This document shows, piece by piece, positions 1 to 6,355 of a stretch of DNA of 9,828 nt. Within the stretch, counting starts at the first letter, position 1; each line of letters begins with the position of its first letter. Origin of the DNA: Planctomycetaceae bacterium (GTDB lineage Bacteria; Planctomycetota; Planctomycetia; Pirellulales; Thermoguttaceae); the NCBI GenBank assembly GCA_031287585.1, contig JAITST010000539.1:1-9828 (forward strand). Direction: 5' to 3'. The notes beneath the pieces are model-generated. The model saw nothing but the letters and a program-made list of their open reading frames with translations, ran no database searches and was not told the origin of the DNA. The translations under genes were made by a program, and so were the position numbers.

Positions 1-1601
1 TCGTATTCCGTTTTGACGGGAACATTGCCGAAATGCTTGCGGTAGAGTTCCAAAACGAGTCCCGTCGTTTCCATCTTGGCGTTTGTTTTGCTCGTTTTAA
101 TACAGCCAATCACGTTGACGGTCTGCGCGTAATTCGCCATAAAATAAATGTCCGATTGCCGGGCAAACTCGTGAAGCCCCGCCGCAATGCCGAGACCGTC
201 TTTCACATCGTACCGAATACCAAGTTCGCCGAAAATCTGCGGCGTTTTATGCCAGTAATTCCATTCATCGAGTGCTATCGGAACCGTAACATCTTTGAAA
301 TTCGGTAACGTCTTGCGGTATTGCCGATGAGCATCGGCAATTCGTTTTACTTCGTTCGGTATTTGCCGGACATGTTCCGTAACGTTTTCTTTCACAGCAC
401 CAACGTAAAAATGTTCGCTAATCAAATCGAGGTGTTTGGCTGCACCGGGCAAAAACGCTTCGTCCCATTTACCGACGTGACCGACACCGATGACCTTGAC
501 CTTCGGGTCTTTGGCACGGAACACATCAACGAAGGCATTATGCTTTTCCACATACTTGTCAACAGCCATATGTCCGATCTGCCAATCTCCGTACATTTCG
601 TTACCGATACCCCACCATGTTACGCTGTAAGGTTCGGGACAACCGTGTTCCGCACGGAGTTTTCCCATCGGCGTTTCAGTACTGCCGTTGGCGTATTCCA
701 ATTCTGCAACAGCATTTTCGACATCACCGTTGCCGGTGTTGATCGCAATATACGGTTCGGTTTTGAGAAGTTTGCAGAACGCCATAAATTCATTGATACC
801 GAAATCATTGGGTTCAACACCTTTCCACGCCGGATTTTTACGCGGCGGACGCTTGTCCCGGTTGCCGATACCGTCTTTCCAATCGTAACCGCTGACGAAG
901 TTGCCGCCGGGCCACCGGTAAATCGGCGAATCGAGACGCTTCAAACATTCCAGCGTATCGGCACGCAAACCGTTGACGTTATCGGCAGGCATTAAACTGA
1001 CGCAGCCGACGGTGAACGTTCCCTTTCCGAATGCGGCAATTTCGAGCATCACATTATCGAAATCGCCGACAGGTTCATAAACAAATTCAACCTTATAGTA
1101 ATCGCCGGCTTTGACCGGCTGTTTGAAAGCATCGTGATCTTCCTTCTTATCGCTCCAATGAAAATGGACTTCGATTCGTTCAATTCCTGCGGACGGTTTA
1201 ATCCAAGCATAGCCGGCATATTTCTTCCCTTTTCGCACGGCAAGTCCGTTTTGCCAAACGCCGAGCCAACGGGACTGTTCCGTTTCCGCCGTGAACGATT
1301 CCGGTGAATGTTTGCCGACAAATGGTTGTTGTTCCGTCATACGGAGATTACATTCATAAATTGCCTTCCACGGTGATTCTTTACCGCCGACGGGATAAAA
1401 GAATTTCCGGTCTTCGAGCATTTCCGCCCAGATACCGCCGCCGTTGATGCAGCGTCCGAGATGTTCGATGAACTGCCCGTAAATGAACGGCGAAATTGCT
1501 TCGCCCTTTTTTGCCGTGTCAATTTTGACATCGACCGTTTGTGCCGAAGCGAGTTGACAGGAGAAAACGAAAATTGTCAGAAAAGTGAATAAGTGTTTCA
1601 T
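1..1601 (-). CDS. Secreted alpha-L-arabinofuranosidase, GH51 (3' end beyond window)
   Basis: Retaining glycoside hydrolase expected to remove terminal alpha-L-arabinofuranosyl units from arabinan, arabinoxylan or related polymers. The minus frame is open from the ATG at 1601-1599 to the left edge (533 codons, no stop), so the C-terminus is missing. Residues 1-20 form a signal peptide ending in ASA before QT, so the enzyme is exported. The GH51 fold starts at IYGQFIEHLGR (40-50). Residues about 85-205 look like the carbohydrate-binding-like insertion of the longer secreted GH51 forms. Then come RWPGGNFVSGYDW (229-241), EPNDFG (263-268) and WGIGNEMYG (330-338), with the acid/base Glu335. LDEWN (444-448) carries the nucleophile Glu446, and ANYAQTVNVIG (489-499) follows. 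All key residues are present. About 100 further residues are expected. No Shine-Dalgarno is visible before the ATG. The downstream neighbour is unseen, so operon membership is unknown. Confidence 0.93.
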   Translation of the reverse strand, partial: MKHLFTFLTIFVFSCQLASAQTVDVKIDTAKKGEAISPFIYGQFIEHLGRCINGGGIWAEMLEDRKFFYPVGGKESPWKAIYECNLRMTEQQPFVGKHSPESFTAETEQSRWLGVWQNGLAVRKGKKYAGYAWIKPSAGIERIEVHFHWSDKKEDHDAFKQPVKAGDYYKVEFVYEPVGDFDNVMLEIAAFGKGTFTVGCVSLMPADNVNGLRADTLECLKRLDSPIYRWPGGNFVSGYDWKDGIGNRDKRPPRKNPAWKGVEPNDFGINEFMAFCKLLKTEPYIAINTGNGDVENAVAELEYANGSTETPMGKLRAEHGCPEPYSVTWWGIGNEMYGDWQIGHMAVDKYVEKHNAFVDVFRAKDPKVKVIGVGHVGKWDEAFLPGAAKHLDLISEHFYVGAVKENVTEHVRQIPNEVKRIADAHRQYRKTLPNFKDVTVPIALDEWNYWHKTPQIFGELGIRYDVKDGLGIAAGLHEFARQSDIYFMANYAQTVNVIGCIKTSKTNAKMETTGLVLELYRKHFGNVPVKTEY

Positions 1602-1740
1602 TGCTTTGAATTGATATTGGTTAGAGTGAAGTTTCCAAATTTTGCTCTTGCAAAAAAGTGAGGGTTTGGTGTAAGATGTAAGTATAAAAAACTGACCATC
1701 ATCCCCGCCCCCCACTTCCGACAGGATTGTCAAAAGAATA
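1602..1740. other. Intergenic region upstream of the GH51 gene
   Basis: No gene is visible. Reading towards the GH51 gene (minus strand), a TATACT hexamer (1686-1681) about 80 nt before the start codon could be a -10 box, but no matching -35 lies 16-18 nt upstream. A perfect TTGACA (1733-1728) sits about 41 nt away, which is too far for a sigma-70 promoter. A C-rich run occurs at about 1703-1714. Promoter assignment is therefore open. Confidence 0.3.
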
Positions 1741-2162
1741 GTTTATCGCAATTCCAAAACGCAGTCAAGCTGTTTCAAAGATATTCCCAACATTTTCGCA
1801 ACGTCTTATCACCTGTCGCAAATCGGCAAACGTTTTCACTGCGTCCTGCGGCAAGAGACCGTTGATAAATTGAATCGTGATAAAATTTGTATGAACCCGC
1901 GGGCTTCACATAAGCAAGGTTGGCAAGAAGTGGAATGTCAGTTATACGGTATGGTTGGATTTCTCTGTTGTCCACAAACACAAGTTTATCAGCACAGGAA
2001 ATCATCGAACGTTATGGAGTTCGTTTTGGTATCGAAGAAGTGTTTAAGGACTTGAAGGAAGCGTGGCGTTGGAGTAAGCAGGAGATGCGGAAGTTGGAGA
2101 GTAGCAAAGCGGTAACTGCAATGAATATGATGATGTACTGCTTGACGGAATTGGTATATTAG
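1741..2162 (+). pseudogene. Decayed IS4-superfamily (DDE) transposase, C-terminal part
   Basis: The best preserved part is frame 3, 1920-2162. It reads LLSTNTSLSAQEIIERYG followed by VRFGIEEVFKDLK, and fits the C-terminal half of an IS4-superfamily DDE transposase. The YREK signature Y-(2)-R-(3)-E-(6)-K is exact: Y32, R35, E39 and K46 of the fragment. E39 (codon 2034-2036) would be the third catalytic acid. Upstream, frame 1 is open from about 1741 through QGWQEVECQLYG (1915-1950), which resembles the segment that normally precedes the LLSTD strand. The two halves are in different frames, so a frameshift lies near 1920-1960. The two catalytic Asp residues and the N-terminus are not recognisable, so this is a non-functional relic. 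I did not assign it to a named IS; the limits are approximate and no intact IS ends were found around it. Confidence 0.62.
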
Positions 2163-2260
2163 TATCCGTCAAAGAATAACTCGTCCAGCATATTCTTAAA
2201 TAGACGGAAAACTCCGCCATTTATTGCGATGTCAAGAGCGTTTCATTATTTTACGGATAC
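2162..2260. mobile_element. MITE-like element with terminal inverted repeats and TA flanks
   Basis: A perfect 11-bp inverted repeat, TTAGTATCCGT (2159-2169) and ACGGATACTAA (2253-2263), brackets this stretch. Pairing continues imperfectly inward, giving 17 matches in 19 positions (TTAGTATCCGTcAAAgAAT against TTAGTATCCGTaAAAtAAT). If the TA at 2160-2161 and the TA at 2261-2262 are a target-site duplication, the element is 99 bp with GTATCCGT ends. That would fit a non-autonomous element mobilised by an IS630/Tc1-mariner-type transposase. It has no coding capacity. It lies at the stop codon of the transposase relic: with the element and one TA removed, the relic would end in TAA instead of TAG. 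The family is inferred from the TA flanks only. Confidence 0.45.
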
Positions 2261-2359
2261 TAACCGAGGCATTAAAAATATCCGTCCTCGCCGGATGAAA
2301 ATTTGGAAAGGGCAGGACACTTATGAACACAAAAGTAACAAGAAGCGTATTAAAACCAA

Positions 2360-2397
2360 AAGCGTCAGGCGAGGATAATAATCCTCACCTGACGCTT
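2360..2397 (-). terminator. Hairpin terminator of the lipoprotein gene
   Basis: Two 17-nt arms (2360-2376 and 2381-2397) with a 4-nt loop lie 29 nt beyond the lipoprotein stop codon. In the minus-strand transcript the single imperfect position is a G-U wobble, so the whole stem pairs; in the plus transcript it is a C-A mismatch. The minus-strand RNA continues with UUUUGGUUUU. The plus strand has TTTTTT (2400-2405) after the stem, so it may also stop plus-strand transcription. Confidence 0.75.
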
Positions 2398-2426
2398 CGT
2401 TTTTTAACAACACGTTTCACTACGTA

Positions 2427-3311
2427 CTAATTAGGATAATACTGATACGGGTCGTTCGGCATTGCTTGCGGTACACCGGTATTTGGGTACTGTGTCGCTG
2501 GCGGAGCCGCTATACCGTTGGGTTGTGCCGGATATTGCGGTACTTGCTGGTAGGCATCGCTGTTTGAGTATCCGTAACTTGGTTGGATCGGTGTAGAGAC
2601 ATTACCCTGTACCGGTTGTCCAAGTTGCTGATTGTTGTCCTGATAGACCGGTTGCTGCGGTGGTATCGCGTTTTGCTGTGTGAAACCACCATCCTGCGGT
2701 GCATAACCGCCCGCTGCTGGTGCGTTTGGCGCGTAACCGTTTGTCGGCATATAGTTTACCGGCGCAATCTGATTTGCTTGTTGCTGTTGTGCATACGCTG
2801 GTGTTCCCTGTTGGTTCATCGCTACTTGCGGTGTGCCGGCATTGTTCGCATACTGATTATTGTATGGTGCCGGTGTTGCGTTCGGAACTTGTGTGTTCGC
2901 GTAAGCCGGTGCTTCTTGCCTGTAATCGTATGGCAGTGCTTGTGTCTGATACGACGAATTCATACCGCCCGGATTATTTGCAATCTGCGACGGATTGTAA
3001 CCGTTACCGTCCGGACTTACTACCGTAGTGTTCGGCGACAAACGATCTTGACCGCTCAAACCGCTGTCATGAGCATAACCGCCATTCGGTATCTCAATAT
3101 TCGCCTGCCCGTCGAGACTCGGTTTTCTGATGTCGCCGCCAGCAATACCGCTTGGGCTGTCGTCGTCAAGTTTCGGTGCCTTGAACGGGTTGTACGCATG
3201 ATACGACGAGGTTTTATACCAAGGACCACCATTACTTTTGCAGCCGGTCCCTACACCACAGACCGCAATCGCGGTAACTAATAGAGCAATAATTTTAATT
3301 CTACAAGTCAT
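2427..3311 (-). CDS. Low-complexity Gln/Asn/Pro/Tyr-rich lipoprotein
   Basis: Predicted envelope lipoprotein of 294 residues and unknown function. The frame extends upstream to 3374, but I chose the ATG at 3311-3309. It is preceded by AAGGAAG at Shine-Dalgarno distance, and it puts a lipoprotein signal at the N-terminus: Arg4 and Lys6, a hydrophobic stretch (7-21), then GTGC with Cys24 as the likely lipidated residue. A short segment (25-50, with WYKTSSYHAYNPFKAP) is the only part resembling ordered planctomycete sequence. The remaining roughly 245 residues are rich in Q, N, P, Y, A and G, with recurring short units such as GYAP (192-195 and 202-205) and QQP/YQ, and are likely disordered. No catalytic motif is visible. 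It is transcribed alone and ends at the hairpin at 2360-2397. A surface or cell-wall-associated role is only an inference from composition. Confidence 0.85.
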   Translation of the reverse strand: MTCRIKIIALLVTAIAVCGVGTGCKSNGGPWYKTSSYHAYNPFKAPKLDDDSPSGIAGGDIRKPSLDGQANIEIPNGGYAHDSGLSGQDRLSPNTTVVSPDGNGYNPSQIANNPGGMNSSYQTQALPYDYRQEAPAYANTQVPNATPAPYNNQYANNAGTPQVAMNQQGTPAYAQQQQANQIAPVNYMPTNGYAPNAPAAGGYAPQDGGFTQQNAIPPQQPVYQDNNQQLGQPVQGNVSTPIQPSYGYSNSDAYQQVPQYPAQPNGIAAPPATQYPNTGVPQAMPNDPYQYYPN

Positions 3312-3495
3312 GATTAAGACTTCCTTCTTTTCTAGTTGTTCCCTGCTGTGAAGAACCGAATTGTAATTGTCCATTCAAACAAATAACCGTTACAATCGTT
3401 ACAGATTCACTTATCGTCACTACACCATAAATCTACAAATTATTTTCAAAAAAAACATGAAAATGTTCTATGAGCGGGTATAATAGGGAATATCT
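3303..3495 (-). promoter_or_regulatory. Upstream region of lipoprotein gene with tandem CGTTACA heptamers
   Basis: The ribosome binding site of the lipoprotein gene, AAGGAAG on the minus strand, lies at about 3318-3324. Further upstream, CGTTACA occurs twice in direct orientation (3388-3394 and 3397-3403), a 9-bp period that suggests a tandem activator or repressor site. A TACAAT hexamer (minus strand, 3367-3362) is a possible -10 box, but no good -35 lies 17 nt further out. The regulator is unknown. Confidence 0.35.
3479..3484 (+). promoter_or_regulatory. Candidate -10 box (TATAAT) for the DUF1598 transcript
   Basis: A consensus TATAAT hexamer lies in the correct orientation about 282 nt before the DUF1598 start codon. 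No recognisable -35 is present at 16-18 nt (the bases there are close to CATGAA). If it is used, the transcript has a leader of roughly 275 nt. Confidence 0.35.
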
Positions 3496-3765
3496 ATGGG
3501 CGTGTCAAGGGAGAATTACGAAGTTTTTCGATGGACGGTAGTGAATTCAGGCGGTTTAATGAGTTTAGGGAAATTGGGATTATGTTTTTGGCTCTCTGAC
3601 CAAACTGCCCTAATAAAAATTTACAAAACTTTCCTAAAATTCCCAAAACATCTATTGCCTAAAATGTTATTTTTGTGTTATCCTTAATTACTTACGGTGT
3701 GCCGTCGCGTTTTGCGGCGGCGGTGTGAATTTTTCAACTACTAATTTACAAGGGATAATATCAGT
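3485..3765 (+). other. Long non-coding leader or intergenic region before the DUF1598 gene
   Basis: No convincing gene. A 63-codon frame at 3496-3687 begins 12 nt after the TATAAT and has AGGG (3485-3488) before its ATG, but that AGGG would lie upstream of the expected transcription start. The AT-rich translation looks like nothing I know. The notable element is a GC-rich hairpin at 3701-3721. A ribosome binding site for the DUF1598 gene, AAGGG, is at 3750-3754, about 11 nt before the ATG. Confidence 0.4.
3701..3721 (+). other. GC-rich hairpin in the leader of the DUF1598 gene
   Basis: GCCGTCGC (3701-3708) pairs with GCGGCGGC (3714-3721) around a GTTTT loop. The only non-Watson-Crick pair is a U-G wobble in plus-strand RNA. 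A T-rich patch (AATTTTT, 3728-3734) follows seven bases later. It could be a weak terminator or attenuator, or an mRNA-stabilising 5' structure. Its GC content contrasts with the AT-rich flanks. Confidence 0.5.
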
Positions 3766-5115
3766 ATGTTACGACGTACAATTGTTAGCGGTGTCAGTTT
3801 GTTTTTGTTTGCGGCTTTGTTCGCCTTGTCGGTTGAAACTGCGAATTCGCAAGTTATCAGTTCTGTTGTCGGTGGAGTTGCTATCGACGAGGGAGTGTTG
3901 AGAGCAGCTTCACGTCAGGAAAACGATAATCTTTCGCAAAACCTTTCGCGGGTTATAAGTAACATTCCCGACGGTTTGAATCAGGAATCGCCGTATCGGA
4001 AAATTTCGCTCAAGATGGTTAATGCTGAAATCGAACGTTGTGTTTCGGCATCACGGGTCTTCGCGCCGGAACTTTGTTTTCTCGGCGGTTTGACTTCGAT
4101 AAAGTATGTTGTTGCCGACCCGGAAAACAACGACGTGTTAATCATCGGACAAGCGGAGCCGTGGCGGTCTGACGATATGGGGAATGTTGTTGGTAAAAAT
4201 TCCGGTAAGTCGATTATGTTGTTGCAGGATTTGATTACGTTGTTCCGTGCGTGGGACACCGAGCGTCCGGCGGTTATCACCTGTTCGATTGACCCGACAC
4301 CGGAGGCACTTGTCAGAGTTCAACAGATTCTGCAAACGCCGGTTCGTCAAGGTGAAGAACGCGCGAGAGCATACGCGCTGGAACAGGCAAACGGAAATCA
4401 CGTGTTGACAATCAAAGGTGTACCGGAGGCGAGCCGGTTTGCGACGGTGTTGGCAGCCGCCGACTTCAAGTTGAAACAAATCGGTTTGGGGCACGAGAAA
4501 GCACCAAAGAATATCGTACCTAGTTACGTTTCGCTCCTCAATTCACGCAGCCGTAACGCATCGCAGATGCCGCGTTTTTGGTTTGCACCGGAATACGATT
4601 CGATTCAATACGACTCGAAAGAGCAGATTTGGGACATTGGCGGTTTGAAAGTTAAGACGTTGACAGAGGCGAGATTGTTCGATGTTCGCAGCGGGAAGCC
4701 GGTATCGACGGGACGTATCGACGGGACGGCGGAACGGTGGTGCGAGTTGATGAATAAAAACTTCGATAAACTATCCACCGCCGAGCCGGTTTTCTCGGAT
4801 ATGAAAAACTGTATGGATTTGGCAATGGCGGTTGCGGTAATTCATCGCGAGCGGCTTCTGGAAAAAGCGAACTGCAAAATCACAGCGTTCTCGCAAGAAG
4901 CGCGTTTGCACTTGCCAACGTATCCGGTTCCGAAGTATGTATCAGCGAAGTCGATTATCAATAAAAACGTAATCGCGTGTGGCGGTGTCGAGATAAACCC
5001 GTTCAGCAAACTTAACGAGAAAAAACTAAACGCAAGTTTGGACATTCTCGAAAAACCGCTAACAGCACCAACTGGTAACGCATGGTACGCAAATGCGGAG
5101 TTACCGAAAAGGTAA
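3766..5115 (+). CDS. Secreted DUF1598 family protein
   Basis: Exported 449-residue protein of unknown function. It matches the DUF1598 family, known to me only from planctomycetes. The start is supported by AAGGG at 3750-3754 and by the signal peptide: RR at 3-4, a hydrophobic core (about 6-22), and likely cleavage around 26-29. Family landmarks in order: RKISLKMVNAEIE (78-90), FLGGLTSIKYVV (105-116), IIGQAEPW (126-133), LLQDLITLFRAW (152-163), CSIDPTPEAL (173-182), LTIKGVPEASRFATVL (214-229), AADFKLKQIGLG (231-242), PRFWFAPEYDSI (269-280), SDMKNCMDLAMAVAVI (344-359), and ACGGVEINPFSKLNE (404-418) near the end. The length fits the family, so it looks intact. No enzyme motif is evident. The DUF6807 gene follows 94 nt later on the same strand, but a palindromic repeat lies between, so co-transcription is uncertain. 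Confidence 0.88.
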   Translation: MLRRTIVSGVSLFLFAALFALSVETANSQVISSVVGGVAIDEGVLRAASRQENDNLSQNLSRVISNIPDGLNQESPYRKISLKMVNAEIERCVSASRVFAPELCFLGGLTSIKYVVADPENNDVLIIGQAEPWRSDDMGNVVGKNSGKSIMLLQDLITLFRAWDTERPAVITCSIDPTPEALVRVQQILQTPVRQGEERARAYALEQANGNHVLTIKGVPEASRFATVLAAADFKLKQIGLGHEKAPKNIVPSYVSLLNSRSRNASQMPRFWFAPEYDSIQYDSKEQIWDIGGLKVKTLTEARLFDVRSGKPVSTGRIDGTAERWCELMNKNFDKLSTAEPVFSDMKNCMDLAMAVAVIHRERLLEKANCKITAFSQEARLHLPTYPVPKYVSAKSIINKNVIACGGVEINPFSKLNEKKLNASLDILEKPLTAPTGNAWYANAELPKR

Positions 5116-5136
5116 TTTTCACAATAGTATAACGTT

Positions 5137-5164
5137 GTAGAGACGTGATGCGTCGCGTCTCTAC
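5137..5164 (+). repeat. 28-nt palindromic repeat (REP-like)
   Basis: GTAGAGACG (5137-5145) and CGTCTCTAC (5156-5164) pair perfectly. Three inner pairs, including one U-G wobble in plus-strand RNA, give a 12-bp stem with a TGCG loop. It lies 21 nt after the DUF1598 stop and has no T-tract behind it (GGGTTACA follows), so it is not a classical terminator. The motif closely resembles GTAGAGACGCGAT...-type palindromes that I recall being dispersed in many environmental bacterial genomes. It is the only copy in this window. Confidence 0.6.
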
Positions 5165-5209
5165 GGGTTACAAACGAATGACATTAACAAGATAAAGACC
5201 TACGAAATT

Positions 5210-6280
5210 ATGAAAAATATCATCCACATTCTCCTGTTCCTTCTTTTTCTAACACCGTTACACGCGGAATCATTCGAGTTCAAACAACTCGAGAACAAAG
5301 TGACTGTCCTAACCGACAACGGCAAACCGGTCTGGCAGTACAACGGCGGTCTGGTCGCGTCGCCTGATGTTCCCACGAAGGACGCTCGTTACCTCGCTGG
5401 TTGTTACGTCCACCCGCTTTACGGTTTACACGGCGAAGTCCTGACCGACAACGCGCCGAAAGACCACTACCATCATCACGGCGTTTTCTGGAACTGGCCT
5501 CACGTCGCAGTAACTGAGCCGGACGGCAAGGTTAATCAATTCGATGTCTGGACAAGTAACACGCGAATGAAACAACTGTTTGTCAAACAAGGCGAGTTGA
5601 AAGTCGAAGACGGCAAGGCAACATTCACGGTCGAAAATGGTTGGTTCATCGCGGGGAAGGTAAACGAGTTCAAGTTCGACAAGGACGGCAATCCGCTCGA
5701 CGAGAAAGTGATGAGCGAAACGGTAACAATCACGACACGACCAGTAGTAGCGGAAACTGATAGCGGTGAAACTCAACTCAATTCACGGGCGATAGACTTT
5801 CATTTCGTCTGGACAGTCGGCGCGAAACCGATAACGTTACGCGGTGCGGAAGGAAAAAGTTACGGCGGCTTGACGGTAAGATTCCGTCCGTCCGGTAAAA
5901 AAGGTATTGATACGCTGATAACAGTTCCAAGCGGCGTAGCGAAAGACGACCTCCCCGACACGCCGCTTGAATGGGCAGACTTCACATCGTTGTTCAAACT
6001 GGATGACAACAATAAACCAACCGGCTTGCAAACCGGAGCGACAATCTTCGTCCCGAGTACTCATCCTGACTATCCGCCAACATGGCTAACACGTTACTAC
6101 GGTCCGCTATGTATCGGATGGCCCGGGGTGAAAGACCGTCTGTTCAAACCAAACGAAAAATTCGAGTTAGACTACCGAATCTGGATTCACGATAGAAAGG
6201 TTTCGTTAGACGAAATAAAAGTTCACGGTTCAAGTTATAATCTGCAACATTTATCTAAAAAATTGGATGCTTATTATTAA
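5210..6280 (+). CDS. Secreted DUF6807 ('PmoA') family protein
   Basis: Exported 356-residue protein of the family once labelled 'methane oxygenase PmoA' (now DUF6807). The label is misleading: it bears no relation to the membrane subunit of particulate methane monooxygenase. Residues 1-19 are a signal peptide ending in LHA. Landmarks: YVHPLYG (66-72), the His-rich core KDHYHHHGVFWNW (84-96), SRAIDFHFVW (192-201), SYGGLTVRFRP (217-227), HPDYPPTWLTRYYG (285-298) and FELDYRIWIHD (318-328). The clustered histidines (86, 88, 89, 90) and His68 are candidate metal or active-site residues. Relatives commonly occur in planctomycetes and Bacteroidota beside sugar-catabolic genes (Gfo/Idh oxidoreductases, DUF1080), so a role in modified-sugar breakdown is plausible but unproven. 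The ATG has only a weak AAAGA upstream. The gene ends just before a perfect 32-bp palindrome. Confidence 0.9.
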   Translation: MKNIIHILLFLLFLTPLHAESFEFKQLENKVTVLTDNGKPVWQYNGGLVASPDVPTKDARYLAGCYVHPLYGLHGEVLTDNAPKDHYHHHGVFWNWPHVAVTEPDGKVNQFDVWTSNTRMKQLFVKQGELKVEDGKATFTVENGWFIAGKVNEFKFDKDGNPLDEKVMSETVTITTRPVVAETDSGETQLNSRAIDFHFVWTVGAKPITLRGAEGKSYGGLTVRFRPSGKKGIDTLITVPSGVAKDDLPDTPLEWADFTSLFKLDDNNKPTGLQTGATIFVPSTHPDYPPTWLTRYYGPLCIGWPGVKDRLFKPNEKFELDYRIWIHDRKVSLDEIKVHGSSYNLQHLSKKLDAYY

Positions 6281-6291
6281 CTTAAATTCCC

Positions 6292-6323
6292 CTCAACAAA
6301 TATAAAATTTTATATTTGTTGAG
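6292..6323. terminator. Perfect 32-bp AT-rich palindrome after the DUF6807 gene
   Basis: Two 16-nt arms (6292-6307 and 6308-6323) are exact reverse complements with no intervening base. The palindrome starts 11 nt after the TAA of the DUF6807 gene. The 3' arm is T-rich (begins TTTTATATTTG), but no T-tract follows. It is the most likely 3' boundary of the plus-strand transcript; a protein-binding palindrome is the alternative. Confidence 0.55.
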
Positions 6324-6355
6324 AGGTTGTTAGAAGTTGCCGGAAATAATAACTC

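Noticed and set aside
321..995. 224-codon plus-strand frame
   Set aside because: It lies antisense to the GH51 gene, which has clear family motifs on the minus strand; the frame is a by-product of its codon use.
2583..3281. 232-codon plus-strand frame
   Set aside because: Antisense to the lipoprotein gene. Its Arg/Cys/Leu-rich sequence is the complement of repetitive Q/N/P codons, with no signal or domain.
3312..3374. 21-residue N-terminal extension of the lipoprotein
   Set aside because: It would bury the lipoprotein signal. The downstream ATG at 3311 has a good Shine-Dalgarno and starts directly at the signal peptide.
3496..3687. 63-codon frame after the TATAAT box
   Set aside because: Its apparent ribosome binding site would lie before the expected transcription start. 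The composition is AT-rich and nothing is recognisable; kept only as part of the leader description.
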